The notes beneath the pieces are model-generated. The model was given only the letters and a program-made list of their open reading frames with translations, was not told where the DNA came from and searched no databases. DNA of 64,000 nt from Burkholderiales bacterium (GTDB lineage Bacteria > Pseudomonadota > Gammaproteobacteria > Burkholderiales > Usitatibacteraceae), in the NCBI GenBank assembly GCA_019634955.1, contig JAHCAK010000018.1, forward strand, positions 1 through 64,000, in the 5' to 3' direction. The translations under genes and the position numbers were made by a program. This document shows positions 26,059 through 36,221 of the stretch, in pieces (position 1 is the first letter of the stretch; every line of letters starts with the position of its first letter).

Positions 26059-27428
26059 TCAGTCGATCCCCAGCCGGTCGAGGCGATAGCGCAGGCTGCG
26101 GAAGGTGATGCCGAGGAGCTTGGCCGCCGCCGTCTTGTTGAAGCGCGTCGCCTCCAGCGCCTTCATGATCGCCTCGCGCTCCACCTGGTCGAGGAAGTCG
26201 TGCAGCGGCAGCCCGCGCGTGCCGAGCGCGCCGTCGGTGGCCGCGACCTTCTCGCGGGGCGTGGCCTGCGTGAGGTAGAGGTCGCCCTCGCGAATGGTGT
26301 TGTCGCTGCACAGGGCGAGCGCGCGCTCGAGGATGTTCTCCAGCTCGCGGACGTTGCCGGGGAAGTCGTAGCGCCTGAGCGCGAGGAGCGCGTCCTCGGC
26401 CACCACGGGCGGCGGGACGCCGTTCTGCCGCGCCAGGCGCTCGACCACCTGCGAGACCATGGGCGGGATGTCCTCCGGGATCTCGCGCAGGCTGGGCATC
26501 TTCATCTCGATCACGTTGAGGCGGTAGAAGAGGTCCTGGCGGAACTCGCCCGCCTCCACCTGCTCGGCGAGCGAGCGGTGCGTGGCCGAGATGATGCGGA
26601 TGTCGATCCCCTCCTCCTCGGTGTCGCCGAGGCGGCGGAACTTCTTCTCCTGGATCACGCGCAGCAGCTTCACCTGCATCGCGAGCGGGAGATCGCCCAC
26701 CTCGTCCAGGAAGAGCGTGCCCTTCTGCGCGGCGTGGAGGTAGCCCTGGCGGTCCGTTTCCGCGCCCGTGAAGGCGCCTTTCCGGTAGCCGAAGAACTCG
26801 CTCTCCATGAGGTTCTCGGGGATCGCGCCGCAATTGACCGCGACGAAGGGGGCATCCGCGCGCGAGGAGCCGGCGTGGATCATGCGCGCGGCGACTTCCT
26901 TGCCGCTGCCGGACTCGCCGGTGATGTAGACCGGCGCCTGCGAGCGCGCCAGCCGCCCGATCATCTCGCGGGCGCGCTGGATGGGCGCCGATTCGCCGAT
27001 GAGCCGCGGCACGCCGTTGTTCGCCGACTCGCCCGAGGCCGCGCGCCGCGAATGCGGGTGCCGCGGGAGCTTCAGCGCGCTCATCACCAGCGGGCGCAGC
27101 TGGTCGAGCTTGATGGGCTTGGCGAGGTAGTCGAAGGCGCCGGCCTTGAGCGCCGCCACCGCGTTCTCGGTGGAGCCGTAGGCCGTGATCACGGCCACCG
27201 GCGTGTTGCCGTAGTGCTCCGCGATGTGGCGCAGCACCTCCAGCCCCTCGCCGTCGGGCAGGCGCATGTCGGTGAGCGCGAGGTCGTAGGCGCGGCGCTC
27301 CAGCGCCTCCCTCGCCTCCGCGACGCTCGCGGCGCTGTCGGCGTCGATGCCCATGCGCGAGAGCGTGACCACGAGCAGCTCGCGGATGTCGGCCTCGTCG
27401 TCGACGATCAGGACCGCCTTGTTGGCCA

Positions 27429-27429
<1 letters not shown>
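26059..27429 (-). CDS. pilR: Sigma-54-dependent response regulator PilR
   Basis: A 456-residue NtrC-family activator. The receiver domain (1-120) carries DDE and the phosphoacceptor Asp in LTDMRLPDGEG. The AAA+ domain has GESGSGKE (Walker A), the sigma-54-contacting GAFTGA loop and FLDEVGD (Walker B). The C-terminal Fis-type helix-turn-helix ends near RFNKTAAAKLLGITFRSL. It starts at the ATG that overlaps the PilS stop by one base. In related bacteria PilSR controls type IV pilin transcription with RpoN. Confidence 0.95.
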
Positions 27430-29056
<1,627 letters not shown>

Positions 29057-29060
<4 letters not shown>

Positions 29061-29281
29061 CTCGGCTGCTTGCAGCTCGCGGGGTCGCGGCAGGTGAACT
29101 TGCCGCCATCTTCCTTCGCCTCGCTCCGCGGCATGTTCACGCCGCAGAGCGAGCAGGCGACCATGTCCTCCACGTCCTTCGGCTCGGCCTTCGTCTCCCC
29201 GCCCACCTGGGAGCGGAAGAAGCCGCGGAAGAGCAGGTAGATGGCGAAGCCGATCGCGAGGAGGAGGAGGATGCGGGCCAC
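29057..29281 (-). CDS. PP0621 family protein
   Basis: A 74-residue protein with an N-terminal membrane helix (LLLLAIGFAIYLLF) and a C-terminal region with four Cys (CSLCG near 42-46; CRDPASCK at the end), probably a small zinc ribbon. It overlaps pilS by 4 bases. The PP0621-pilS-pilR order is standard in Betaproteobacteria and Pseudomonas. Function is unknown. Confidence 0.88.
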
Positions 29282-29320
29282 GGCGGGGACTTTCCGGTGA
29301 ATTCCTGCCTCCAGTTTAGC

Positions 29321-30937
29321 TCAGGCGAGCGGCGCCTCCACCTCGAAGACCACGCCGCGGCCCTCCGGCAGGTTCATCGCGCGCGCCGAGCCGCCGTGGA
29401 ACTCGGCCACCAGCCGCACCACCGTGAGGCCGAGGCCGAGGTGGCCGCCGCGGCCGGCCCCCTCGTCCCGGCCCGAGACCATCGCGTCGAAGAGACGCGG
29501 TAGCATCGCCGGCGGGATGGGCGGGCCTTCGTTGGAGACCGAGAGGCGCGCCCGGCGGCCGTCGGTGGCGAGCACCACGCGCACGGGCTTGTCCGCCGGG
29601 GCGAAGTCGAGCGCGTTCTCCACCAGCTTGTCGAGGAGCTGCGCGAAGGCGTCGGGCACGCCGGTCATCGCCACCGGCGCCGGCGGCACGACGCACTCGA
29701 ACGCGCGCCCCGGGTAGGCGCCGCGGTAGCCTTCCACGCAGCCGCGCACCACGGCGGCGAGGTCGAAGGGCTCGCGCTCGGCGCTCTCCAGCATCTTCTC
29801 CAGCCGCGTGCCCTCGGAGAGCCGCGAGATGAGGCGCGAGAGCCGCTCCACGCCCTCGCCCGCCCGGTCGAGGTAGACGCGCGCCTCGCCCCCGGGCGAC
29901 TGGCTGCGCAGGTTGTCGAGGGAGGAGCGCACCACGGCCACGGGCGTGCGCAGCTCGTGGGAGAGCCGCGAGGCCATCTGCTCGAGGTAGGCGTTGTAGT
30001 CGCGAAGCCGCCCCAGCACGCCGGCGATGGTGCGCTCGAGGTCGCCGATCTCGTCCTTCGCGCCGGTGAGCGTGATGTCGCCGCGGATGCGGCCCTGCGC
30101 GTCGATGGCGGCCTCGGCCTCGGCGTGCAGGCGGCGGATGCGCGTGGCGAGCCGGCTCGCGAAGAAGAGGAGGATCGCGAAGGCCGCGAGGCACACCGCG
30201 AGCGTGACCGCGATGAGGTTTTCCAGCGCCGACTGCCGCAGCAGCAGGATGGACGCCGTGGTCTCCTCCACCACCACGGCGCCGACGATGTCGTCGCCGA
30301 CGAAGATCGGCTGCGCCGCGGAGAGGATGGCCACCTCGCGGTCGCGCGTGCCGCGCCAGTGGGTGGAAGCCACGCCGATGAGCGCGCGGTCGACCTGCGA
30401 GCGCACGGGCTTGGACTCGTCGCCGGCGGGCACTTCCGGCGAGCTGACGATGAGCGACACCACGGGCTTCAGCCACGACATGATCGTCGCGCGGGGCGGC
30501 TCGCCCTTGGCGGGCGGCGGCTCGCGCAGCGACCCGGAGAGCCCGCGCACGCGCGAGCGCGTGTCCACGACCCAGGCGCGCGAGGCGCGCCGGCCCATGA
30601 TGTCGAGGAAGCGCTCGATTTCCTCGGACGGCATGTAGGCGGTGCCGAGGCTCGCGGCGGCCACCGGGTCCGCAGCGGCGAAGAGGCCCACGATGCGGCG
30701 GCGCTCCTCGTCCTCGGGGTCGCCGGGCTCGCCGCCGGCGGGCGGGAAGAGCGCGGGCCGGTCGGAGAGCGCCGAGGCCACGGCACGGGCGGTGACGGCG
30801 AGGTCCTGCTCCTGGGCGCCGCGCAGGAAGGCTTCCATCCGGCTGATGAACTGCGCGGCGAGCGCGGGGATCGCCAGCAGCACGAGGGCGGAAAGGAGCA
30901 GGCGGAAGCGGATGCCGTGGACGAAGGCCGCGCGCAT
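29321..30937 (-). CDS. pdsS: Sensor kinase of the proteobacterial dedicated sortase system
   Basis: A 538-residue histidine kinase. A transmembrane helix at about 10-28 and another at about 255-275 enclose a large periplasmic sensor region. A HAMP-like segment follows, then the phosphoacceptor box SHELRTPVAVVRSSL and a C-terminal ATPase domain with VENALDF and GGHLGLGLTVV. Position in a cluster with response regulator, LpxR-like protein, VIT/vWA sortase target and class GN sortase identifies it with the PdsS kinases. It is shorter than many family members. It is the last gene of the minus-strand half of the cluster. Confidence 0.82.
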   Translation of the reverse strand: MRAAFVHGIRFRLLLSALVLLAIPALAAQFISRMEAFLRGAQEQDLAVTARAVASALSDRPALFPPAGGEPGDPEDEERRRIVGLFAAADPVAAASLGTAYMPSEEIERFLDIMGRRASRAWVVDTRSRVRGLSGSLREPPPAKGEPPRATIMSWLKPVVSLIVSSPEVPAGDESKPVRSQVDRALIGVASTHWRGTRDREVAILSAAQPIFVGDDIVGAVVVEETTASILLLRQSALENLIAVTLAVCLAAFAILLFFASRLATRIRRLHAEAEAAIDAQGRIRGDITLTGAKDEIGDLERTIAGVLGRLRDYNAYLEQMASRLSHELRTPVAVVRSSLDNLRSQSPGGEARVYLDRAGEGVERLSRLISRLSEGTRLEKMLESAEREPFDLAAVVRGCVEGYRGAYPGRAFECVVPPAPVAMTGVPDAFAQLLDKLVENALDFAPADKPVRVVLATDGRRARLSVSNEGPPIPPAMLPRLFDAMVSGRDEGAGRGGHLGLGLTVVRLVAEFHGGSARAMNLPEGRGVVFEVEAPLA

Positions 30938-30946
30938 GGCGCCGGG

Positions 30947-31864
30947 TCAGTCGAAGGCGATGGAGAACGAGAGAGAGCCGAAGCGGTGGGGCGCGCGCTG
31001 CCCCGTGAACTCCCGCGAATCCTGCGCGAGGCCGAGCGTGATGGCGCCCCAGGGCTGCGACCAGCTCAAGCCTGCGGCCACGCGGTGCACGCGCCGCTCT
31101 CGTCCCGGCTGCGCGAGGGGATCGTCGTCGCGGCGCTCGAGGAGGCGGTTGCGCGCCACGGCGCGGATGCTCGCGCCGGCGAAGAAGCCGAAGCCCCTGC
31201 TCGCACCCGGAAGCACGGGCGTGGCGGCGAAGCGCAGCAGCGGGCTCGCGGCCTGCGCGGGGCCGCCCGTGCGCCACTCGACGCCGGCGTGGCCGAAGGC
31301 GACGAGCGTGCCGGCAACGCCCCCGCCGTGCACGACCAGCGCGCCCGGGATCGCCTCCAGCGGCAGGCGCTGCGACCACGCCGCGGCGAGCTGCAGGTCG
31401 GCGCGGTTGTCCTTCTGCGTCGCCCAGTCCGTCTCGGGGGCGGGGGCCAGGCGGTGGATGAGGTCCTGCGCCTCCTCGCCCAGCGCGGCGGGGCCGGCCA
31501 CGCCCGCTTCCAGCGCCCAGGTGGCGAGCGTATCGGGGCCGATGTCGTGGCGCGCGGCGGTGAGGAGCAGGCGCGCCGCGTTGGGGCGGTCGGGCAGGAG
31601 GAGCGACTGGCGGCCGTCGCCGGTGTAGACCTCGTGGAGGATCCCGAGGTCGACCCGCTGCTCGCCGGTGCCCACGGGCCGCAGGAAGGCCGCGAAGGGC
31701 GAATCCGCCGCGAGCGGCGCCGAACGGGAGATGCGCACGCCGCTCGTGTACCAGCGGTCGGAGTGGAAGACGTCGTTGTCGACCTGCGCGTGCCAGAGGA
31801 CGGGCGACGCGGCGGCGGCTGGCATCGCCGCGAGTGACGCAAGCACGGCGAACGCGGCCCTCAC
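30947..31864 (-). CDS. LpxR-like (DUF2219) outer-membrane lipid A deacylase family protein
   Basis: A 305-residue predicted outer-membrane barrel with signal peptide (VLASLAAMPAAAA). The mature N-terminus has the LpxR signature NDVFHSDRWYTSGVR, and the last residue is preceded by alternating aromatic strands ending SLSFSIAFD. LpxR removes the 3'-acyloxyacyl group of lipid A. The GTG start at 31864 overlaps the response-regulator stop as GTGA. In Salmonella LpxR the key residues include Asn, Asp, Thr or Ser, His and Glu; NDVF, YTSG and LHEVYTG are candidates here. Its place between the two regulators suggests it responds to the same envelope signal. Confidence 0.8.
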   Translation of the reverse strand: MRAAFAVLASLAAMPAAAASPVLWHAQVDNDVFHSDRWYTSGVRISRSAPLAADSPFAAFLRPVGTGEQRVDLGILHEVYTGDGRQSLLLPDRPNAARLLLTAARHDIGPDTLATWALEAGVAGPAALGEEAQDLIHRLAPAPETDWATQKDNRADLQLAAAWSQRLPLEAIPGALVVHGGGVAGTLVAFGHAGVEWRTGGPAQAASPLLRFAATPVLPGASRGFGFFAGASIRAVARNRLLERRDDDPLAQPGRERRVHRVAAGLSWSQPWGAITLGLAQDSREFTGQRAPHRFGSLSFSIAFD

Positions 31865-32556
31865 GCCTTCTCCGTCCAGCGGTAGCCCATGCCGTAGACG
31901 GTCTCGATGGCGTCGAAGGCGGCGTCGACGGCGAGGAACTTCTTGCGGATGCGCTTCACGTGCGAGGTGATGGTGCCGTCGTCGACCACCATCTCGGCGT
32001 CGCGCATGAGCGTGTCGCGGTCCTTCACGTGGCCGGGGTGGCGGGCGAGCGAGCGCACCATCCAGAATTCCGTCACGGTGAGGTCGACGGGCAGGCCCTT
32101 CCACACGGCCGTCATGCGGGCGGCGTCGAGCTCCAGCGGCCCGCGCACGAGGCGCTCGTCGTCGCGGGCGGGTTCGCGCGCGGCTTCCACGCGGCGGAAA
32201 AGCGCGGCGATGCGCGCAAGCAGGTGCGGCAGGCTCGCGTCCTTGGTGAGGTAGTCGTCGGCGCCGAGGCGCAGGCCCGAGACGATGTCGAAGTCCGAGT
32301 CGCGGGCCGAGAGGAAGATGATGGGGAGCGTGGCCGACGTCGCGCGCAGCTCGCGGCATAGCGCGAAGCCGCCGTCGATCTCGGCGCCCAGCCCGATGTC
32401 GATGATGGCGAGGTCCGGCAGCCGCGTGGCGAGCGAGCGCATGGCCTGCGGCCTGTCGGCGAACGCCTGCACCTCGTAGCCGGCGCGCGCGAGCGCATCG
32501 GCGTAGTTCTGGCGGATGGTGGCGTCGTCCTCGACGAGCGCGATCCGTTTCGGCAT
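31861..32556 (-). CDS. pdsR: Response regulator of the dedicated sortase system
   Basis: A 231-residue OmpR-like regulator. The receiver domain has EDD and the phosphoacceptor Asp in AIIDIGLG, plus the switch Lys in DYLTKDAS. A winged-helix DNA-binding domain follows, ending in the family-typical TITSHVKRIRKKF and ETVYGMGYRW. It is the first gene of the minus-strand operon, divergent from the sortase target gene. The 180-bp shared promoter region contains a nested palindrome (32570-32619). Confidence 0.88.
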   Translation of the reverse strand: MPKRIALVEDDATIRQNYADALARAGYEVQAFADRPQAMRSLATRLPDLAIIDIGLGAEIDGGFALCRELRATSATLPIIFLSARDSDFDIVSGLRLGADDYLTKDASLPHLLARIAALFRRVEAAREPARDDERLVRGPLELDAARMTAVWKGLPVDLTVTEFWMVRSLARHPGHVKDRDTLMRDAEMVVDDGTITSHVKRIRKKFLAVDAAFDAIETVYGMGYRWTEKA

Positions 32557-32569
32557 GCCCGGATTATAG

Positions 32570-32619
32570 GGGACGGGTTTCGGGGACGGTTCTTCAGAAC
32601 CGTCCCCAATACCCGTCCC
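32570..32619. repeat. Nested palindrome in the sortase-cluster promoter region
   Basis: An inner 12-bp perfect stem (32582-32593 with 32596-32607, 2-nt loop) is enclosed by a 9-bp outer stem (32570-32578 with 32611-32619). It is built from GGGACGG units and resembles the palindrome at 21377-21426. It could be a regulator site or a dispersed element. Confidence 0.75.
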
Positions 32620-32736
32620 GCCATCTTTTTGACACCTTTGTTCGCCGCCCTTCCCGCTTTCGCCAAGGGCGGCGCCCCCGCGCCCGCGCGAAATGGCCTG
32701 GCCGAATGGGTCGGCGCGAGAACAAGGGGAAAGAAG

Positions 32737-34833
32737 ATGGACGGCAAGGCGGGCGGGTACCGGGGCGGCGTCGAGTCGGCGCTGGCCGACTTCATCGAGT
32801 TGCTGGGCAAGGCGATCCTGTCGGGCATCGCGGCGAGCGTGCTGCTGGGGCTCGTGGCCCTCGGGCTCGCGAGCACGGCGCAGGCGCAGACGCAGACGCG
32901 CCCCAACGACGCGAAGACGGGCACCCTGCTCTTCCGGTTGGGCGCCGACGGCGCCTTCGCCCCCGCCCCCAAGGTCGAGACCGACGTCGTCATCCACGTG
33001 ACCGGCATGGTCGCCCGCACGCGCGTGGCGCAGACCTTCGTGAACCCCGGAACGGACTTCGTCGAAGGCTTGTACGTCTTCCCGCTCCCGGAGAACGCCG
33101 CCCTCGACCGCCTGTGGCTGCGTATCGGCTCGCGCGTGATCGAGGGCCAGGTGAAGGAGAAGGCCGAGGCCGCGCGCGTCTACGTGCAGGCGAAGCGCGA
33201 GGGGAAGAAGGCCGCGCTGGTCGAGCAGCAACGCCCCAACCTCTTCACCAACGCGGTGGCCAACATCGGCCCCGGCGAGACCGTGCGCGTGCTGATCGAG
33301 TACCAGCAGGCGCTTCGCCACGAGGACGGCGAGTACCGCCTGCGCTTCCCGCTGGCCGTCACGCCGCGCTACCAGCCCGCCGCCGACGGCGCGCAGGACG
33401 CCGTCATGAAGGTGTCGCACCCCGCCTACGCCCCCACGGGCGGCGGCGTGAACCCCGTGGCGATCGGCGTCGTGATCGACTCCGGCGTGCCGCTCGCGAA
33501 GGTGGAGAGCTCGTACCACGAGGCGGTGGTCGAGAAGGAATCGGGCACGCGCACCATCCTCACCCTGCGCAAGGAGCAGGAGGAGGCCGACCGCGACTTC
33601 GAGCTGGTGTTCGCCCCGCAGCCGGGCAGCACGCCGCAGGCCGCCGCCTTCACCGAGTCGCGGGGCGGCAAGGACTACACGCTCCTGATGGTGATGCCGC
33701 CGGCGCCCGCCGCGAACGCCGCCGCGCCCCTGCCGCGCGAGACGGTGTTCGTGATCGACACCTCCGGCTCGATGCAGGGCACCTCGATGGCGCAGGCGAA
33801 GGAGGCGCTGCTCACGGGCCTTGCCACCCTCACCGCGCAGGACCGCTTCAACGTCGTGGAATTCAATTCCGCCACGCGCCCGATGTGGCCCTCGGCGCTG
33901 CCCGCCACCGCCGCGAATCTCGAGCACGCGCGCGCCTGGGTCGCCCGGCTTCGCGCCGACGGCGGCACCGAGATGGCCGGGGCGCTGGCCTTCGCGCTCG
34001 ACGGCCGCGACACGCCCGGCTACCTGCGCCAGGTGATCTTCATGACCGACGGGGCCGTGGGCAACGAGGACCAGCTCTTCGGTCTCATCGCCGACCGCCT
34101 CGGCGCCACGCGTCTCTTCACGGTGGGCATCGGCTCCGCTCCCAACAGCCATTTCATGACCAAGGCGGCGCTCTTCGGCCGCGGCACCTTCACCTACATC
34201 GGCGACCTGCGCGAAGTGCAGGACAAGATGGCGCGGCTCTTCGCGAAGATCGGCTCGCCGGTGCTCAAGGACGTCACGGTCCGCTGGCCCGACGGCACGC
34301 CCGTGGAGACCTTCCCGGCGCGCGTGCCCGACCTCTACCTGGGCGAGCCGATCGTCGTGGCCGCCGCCCACGCCACCGCGCGGGGGACGATCGTCGTCTC
34401 CGGCATGCGCGGCAACGAACCCTGGAGCGTGGCGCTCACGCCGTCGCCGAGTGGCGAGCCCAACGGCGTGGGCGCCCTCTGGGCCAGGGCGAAGATCGCT
34501 TCCCTCATGGACGAGCTGCGCCTCGGCGCCGAGGAGGCGAAGATCCGCCCGGCCGTGCTGGAGGTGGCGCTGGAGCACCACCTCGTGTCGCGCTACACGA
34601 GCCTCGTCGCCGTCGACGTGACACCCACGGCGCCCGCGGGCGAGAAGCGCACGGCGCTCGTGAAGACCGCCGCGCCGGCCGGTTCCGTCGCGGGCGAGCT
34701 GCCGCAGACCGACACGACCTCGACGCTGCAGATCCTGCTGGGACTCCTTGCGCTGGCAGCAGCCGGGGGAGTCGCCCTGATCGGGCGGCTCTTCCCGGCA
34801 GGAGGGGCGCCGGGGGTGGAGGGCACGCGATGA
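32737..34833 (+). CDS. Sortase target protein with VIT and von Willebrand A domains
   Basis: A 698-residue surface protein. It has an N-terminal export segment (about 28-52, ending STAQAQ), a VIT domain (about 60-190), a vWA domain with the MIDAS DTSGSMQG (about 345-352), and a C-terminal sorting signal LPQTDT followed by a hydrophobic helix and a short tail. This is the single dedicated substrate type of the proteobacterial class GN sortase. The ATG at 32737 is preceded by AAGGGGAAAG; an upstream in-frame ATG at 32629 lies in the promoter region. The next gene is the sortase, overlapping by 4 bases. Confidence 0.92.
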   Translation: MDGKAGGYRGGVESALADFIELLGKAILSGIAASVLLGLVALGLASTAQAQTQTRPNDAKTGTLLFRLGADGAFAPAPKVETDVVIHVTGMVARTRVAQTFVNPGTDFVEGLYVFPLPENAALDRLWLRIGSRVIEGQVKEKAEAARVYVQAKREGKKAALVEQQRPNLFTNAVANIGPGETVRVLIEYQQALRHEDGEYRLRFPLAVTPRYQPAADGAQDAVMKVSHPAYAPTGGGVNPVAIGVVIDSGVPLAKVESSYHEAVVEKESGTRTILTLRKEQEEADRDFELVFAPQPGSTPQAAAFTESRGGKDYTLLMVMPPAPAANAAAPLPRETVFVIDTSGSMQGTSMAQAKEALLTGLATLTAQDRFNVVEFNSATRPMWPSALPATAANLEHARAWVARLRADGGTEMAGALAFALDGRDTPGYLRQVIFMTDGAVGNEDQLFGLIADRLGATRLFTVGIGSAPNSHFMTKAALFGRGTFTYIGDLREVQDKMARLFAKIGSPVLKDVTVRWPDGTPVETFPARVPDLYLGEPIVVAAAHATARGTIVVSGMRGNEPWSVALTPSPSGEPNGVGALWARAKIASLMDELRLGAEEAKIRPAVLEVALEHHLVSRYTSLVAVDVTPTAPAGEKRTALVKTAAPAGSVAGELPQTDTTSTLQILLGLLALAAAGGVALIGRLFPAGGAPGVEGTR

Positions 34834-35495
34834 GCACCTTCTTCGTGAACGGTTCCGCGCGCTTCGCGGTGCGCGGGCGGTCGTACCCGGCGGAAGCTTT
34901 CGAGGAAGCCTCCGCTCCCTCCCCGCGCCGGCGCCGCTGGCCCGTCGTGGCGGTGGTGGGGCTCCTCCTCGCGCTGGCCGCGTGGCAACTGGGAGGCGCG
35001 GCGTGGATCCACGCGAAGGCCGCGATCGCGCAACGCCTCATCGCGTCGTCCTGGGAAGGCACGAAGCGGGACGGCGCACGGCGGCCGTGGCCGTGGGCCG
35101 ACACGCGACCCGTGGCGCGGCTTACGGTGCCCTCGCGCGGCGTCTCGCTCTACGTGCTGGAGGGCACGAGCGGGCGCTCGCTCGCCTTCGGCCCCGGCCA
35201 CGTCGGCGGCACGGCCCTGCCCGGCTCCGCGGGCAACAGCGTGATCGTCGCCCACCGCGACACGCATTTCGCCTTCCTGCGCGACCTGCACGAGGACGAG
35301 GAGATCGACGTGGAAGACGCGCGCGGCCGCGTGACCCGGTACCGCGTGCGCGAGGTGGCGGTCGTGGACAAGCACGAGACGCGCGTGCTCGACCCCGCGG
35401 ACTCCCCGCAGCTCACGCTCATCACCTGCTGGCCCTTCGACGCCATCCGGCCCGGCACCTCCGAACGCTTCGTCGTGATCGCCGACCGCGCGTGA
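34830..35495 (+). CDS. Class GN (marine proteobacterial type) sortase
   Basis: A 221-residue membrane-anchored transpeptidase. One transmembrane helix lies at about 40-58. The catalytic residues are visible as His in VIVAHRDTHF, Cys in LITCWPF and Arg in GTSERFVV. It cleaves the LPQTD signal of the adjacent target protein. It starts within the stop of that gene (ATGA). Its own stop codon lies inside the left arm of the large palindrome 35488-35610. Confidence 0.93.
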   Translation: MSTFFVNGSARFAVRGRSYPAEAFEEASAPSPRRRRWPVVAVVGLLLALAAWQLGGAAWIHAKAAIAQRLIASSWEGTKRDGARRPWPWADTRPVARLTVPSRGVSLYVLEGTSGRSLAFGPGHVGGTALPGSAGNSVIVAHRDTHFAFLRDLHEDEEIDVEDARGRVTRYRVREVAVVDKHETRVLDPADSPQLTLITCWPFDAIRPGTSERFVVIADRA

Positions 35496-35610
35496 CAATA
35501 GGGTTGCGGCGGCATGACGATGGGAAGGCGGATGCCTTTCTTCGCGGAGTCGAAGAAAGGCATCCGCCTTCCCATCGCCCATGCTGCACCGCAACCCTAT
35601 TGTCACGCGC
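35488..35610. repeat. 123-bp composite palindrome overlapping the sortase stop codon
   Basis: Outer arms are 22 bp and perfect (35488-35509 with 35589-35610). Inner arms are 27 bp and perfect (35518-35544 with 35551-35577) around a 6-nt loop. The two stems are separated by unequal internal loops of 8 and 11 nt. It fills the gap between the sortase and hemerythrin genes. Confidence 0.9.
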
Positions 35611-35631
35611 GGCGGCGTAGACTCCGCGCCC

Positions 35632-36171
35632 ATGAACCTGTTCGACACCCCCGCGGGATTCGACGATCCCATCGGCATGTGGCTCGGTTGCCACCGCCGC
35701 ATCGAAAAGCAGCTCACCACACTCTCGAAGCTCCCCGCCCACCTGGCCGGCAAGGGCGTGGACGCCGAGGCGACGAACGCCGCCCAGGCGATCCTCAGGT
35801 ACTTCGAGAAATCCGCGCCCCACCACCACGGGGACGAGGACGACGACCTCTTTCCGCTGCTCGAGAAGCGCATCACGGACGCGGGCGAGCTGGCCCGCTT
35901 CCGCGAGCTGCGCGCGAGGCTGGAGGAGGACCACGCGAAGATGGCGGCCGTCTGGGCACGGCTGAGGAAGCCCCTGCACGGCATCGCCGAGGGCCTGCCC
36001 AAGTCGCTCGACCCGGCCGAGGTGGCGGCCTTCCGCGACATCTACGCCACCCACATCCCGGCGGAGGATGGCGCGATCCCGGACCTCGCGAGGCGTTACC
36101 TCTCCGCGGCCGACCTCGAGGCCCTCGGGCGCTCGATGGCCTCGCGCCGCGGCGTGGCGTTTCCGGCGTAG
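35632..36171 (+). CDS. Hemerythrin-like domain protein
   Basis: A 179-residue four-helix protein with hemerythrin-type ligands: His in GCHRRIEKQL (about 20), the HHHGDEDDDLFP segment (about 64-75), EEDHAKM and HIPAEDG. Such proteins bind di-iron and may sense or store oxygen or NO. The ATG at 35632 lies just outside the palindrome. It precedes the nitronate monooxygenase and NnrS genes, which fits a nitrogen-oxide theme. Confidence 0.82.
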   Translation: MNLFDTPAGFDDPIGMWLGCHRRIEKQLTTLSKLPAHLAGKGVDAEATNAAQAILRYFEKSAPHHHGDEDDDLFPLLEKRITDAGELARFRELRARLEEDHAKMAAVWARLRKPLHGIAEGLPKSLDPAEVAAFRDIYATHIPAEDGAIPDLARRYLSAADLEALGRSMASRRGVAFPA

Positions 36172-36182
36172 ATGGCGTGGCT

Positions 36183-36218
36183 CCCCTCTCCCTCGGGGAG
36201 AGGGGTCGGGGGTGAGGG
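36183..36218. repeat. REP-like palindrome, copy 4
   Basis: CCCCTCTCCCTCGGGGAGAGG followed by TCGGGGGTGAGGG, the inverse orientation of the 6659 and 7941 copies. It lies between two convergent gene ends. Confidence 0.65.
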
Positions 36219-36221
36219 CAA

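Noticed and set aside
35514-35620. Frames through the 35.5-kb palindrome
   Set aside because: The same residues appear on both strands because of the inverted repeat; not evidence of a gene.
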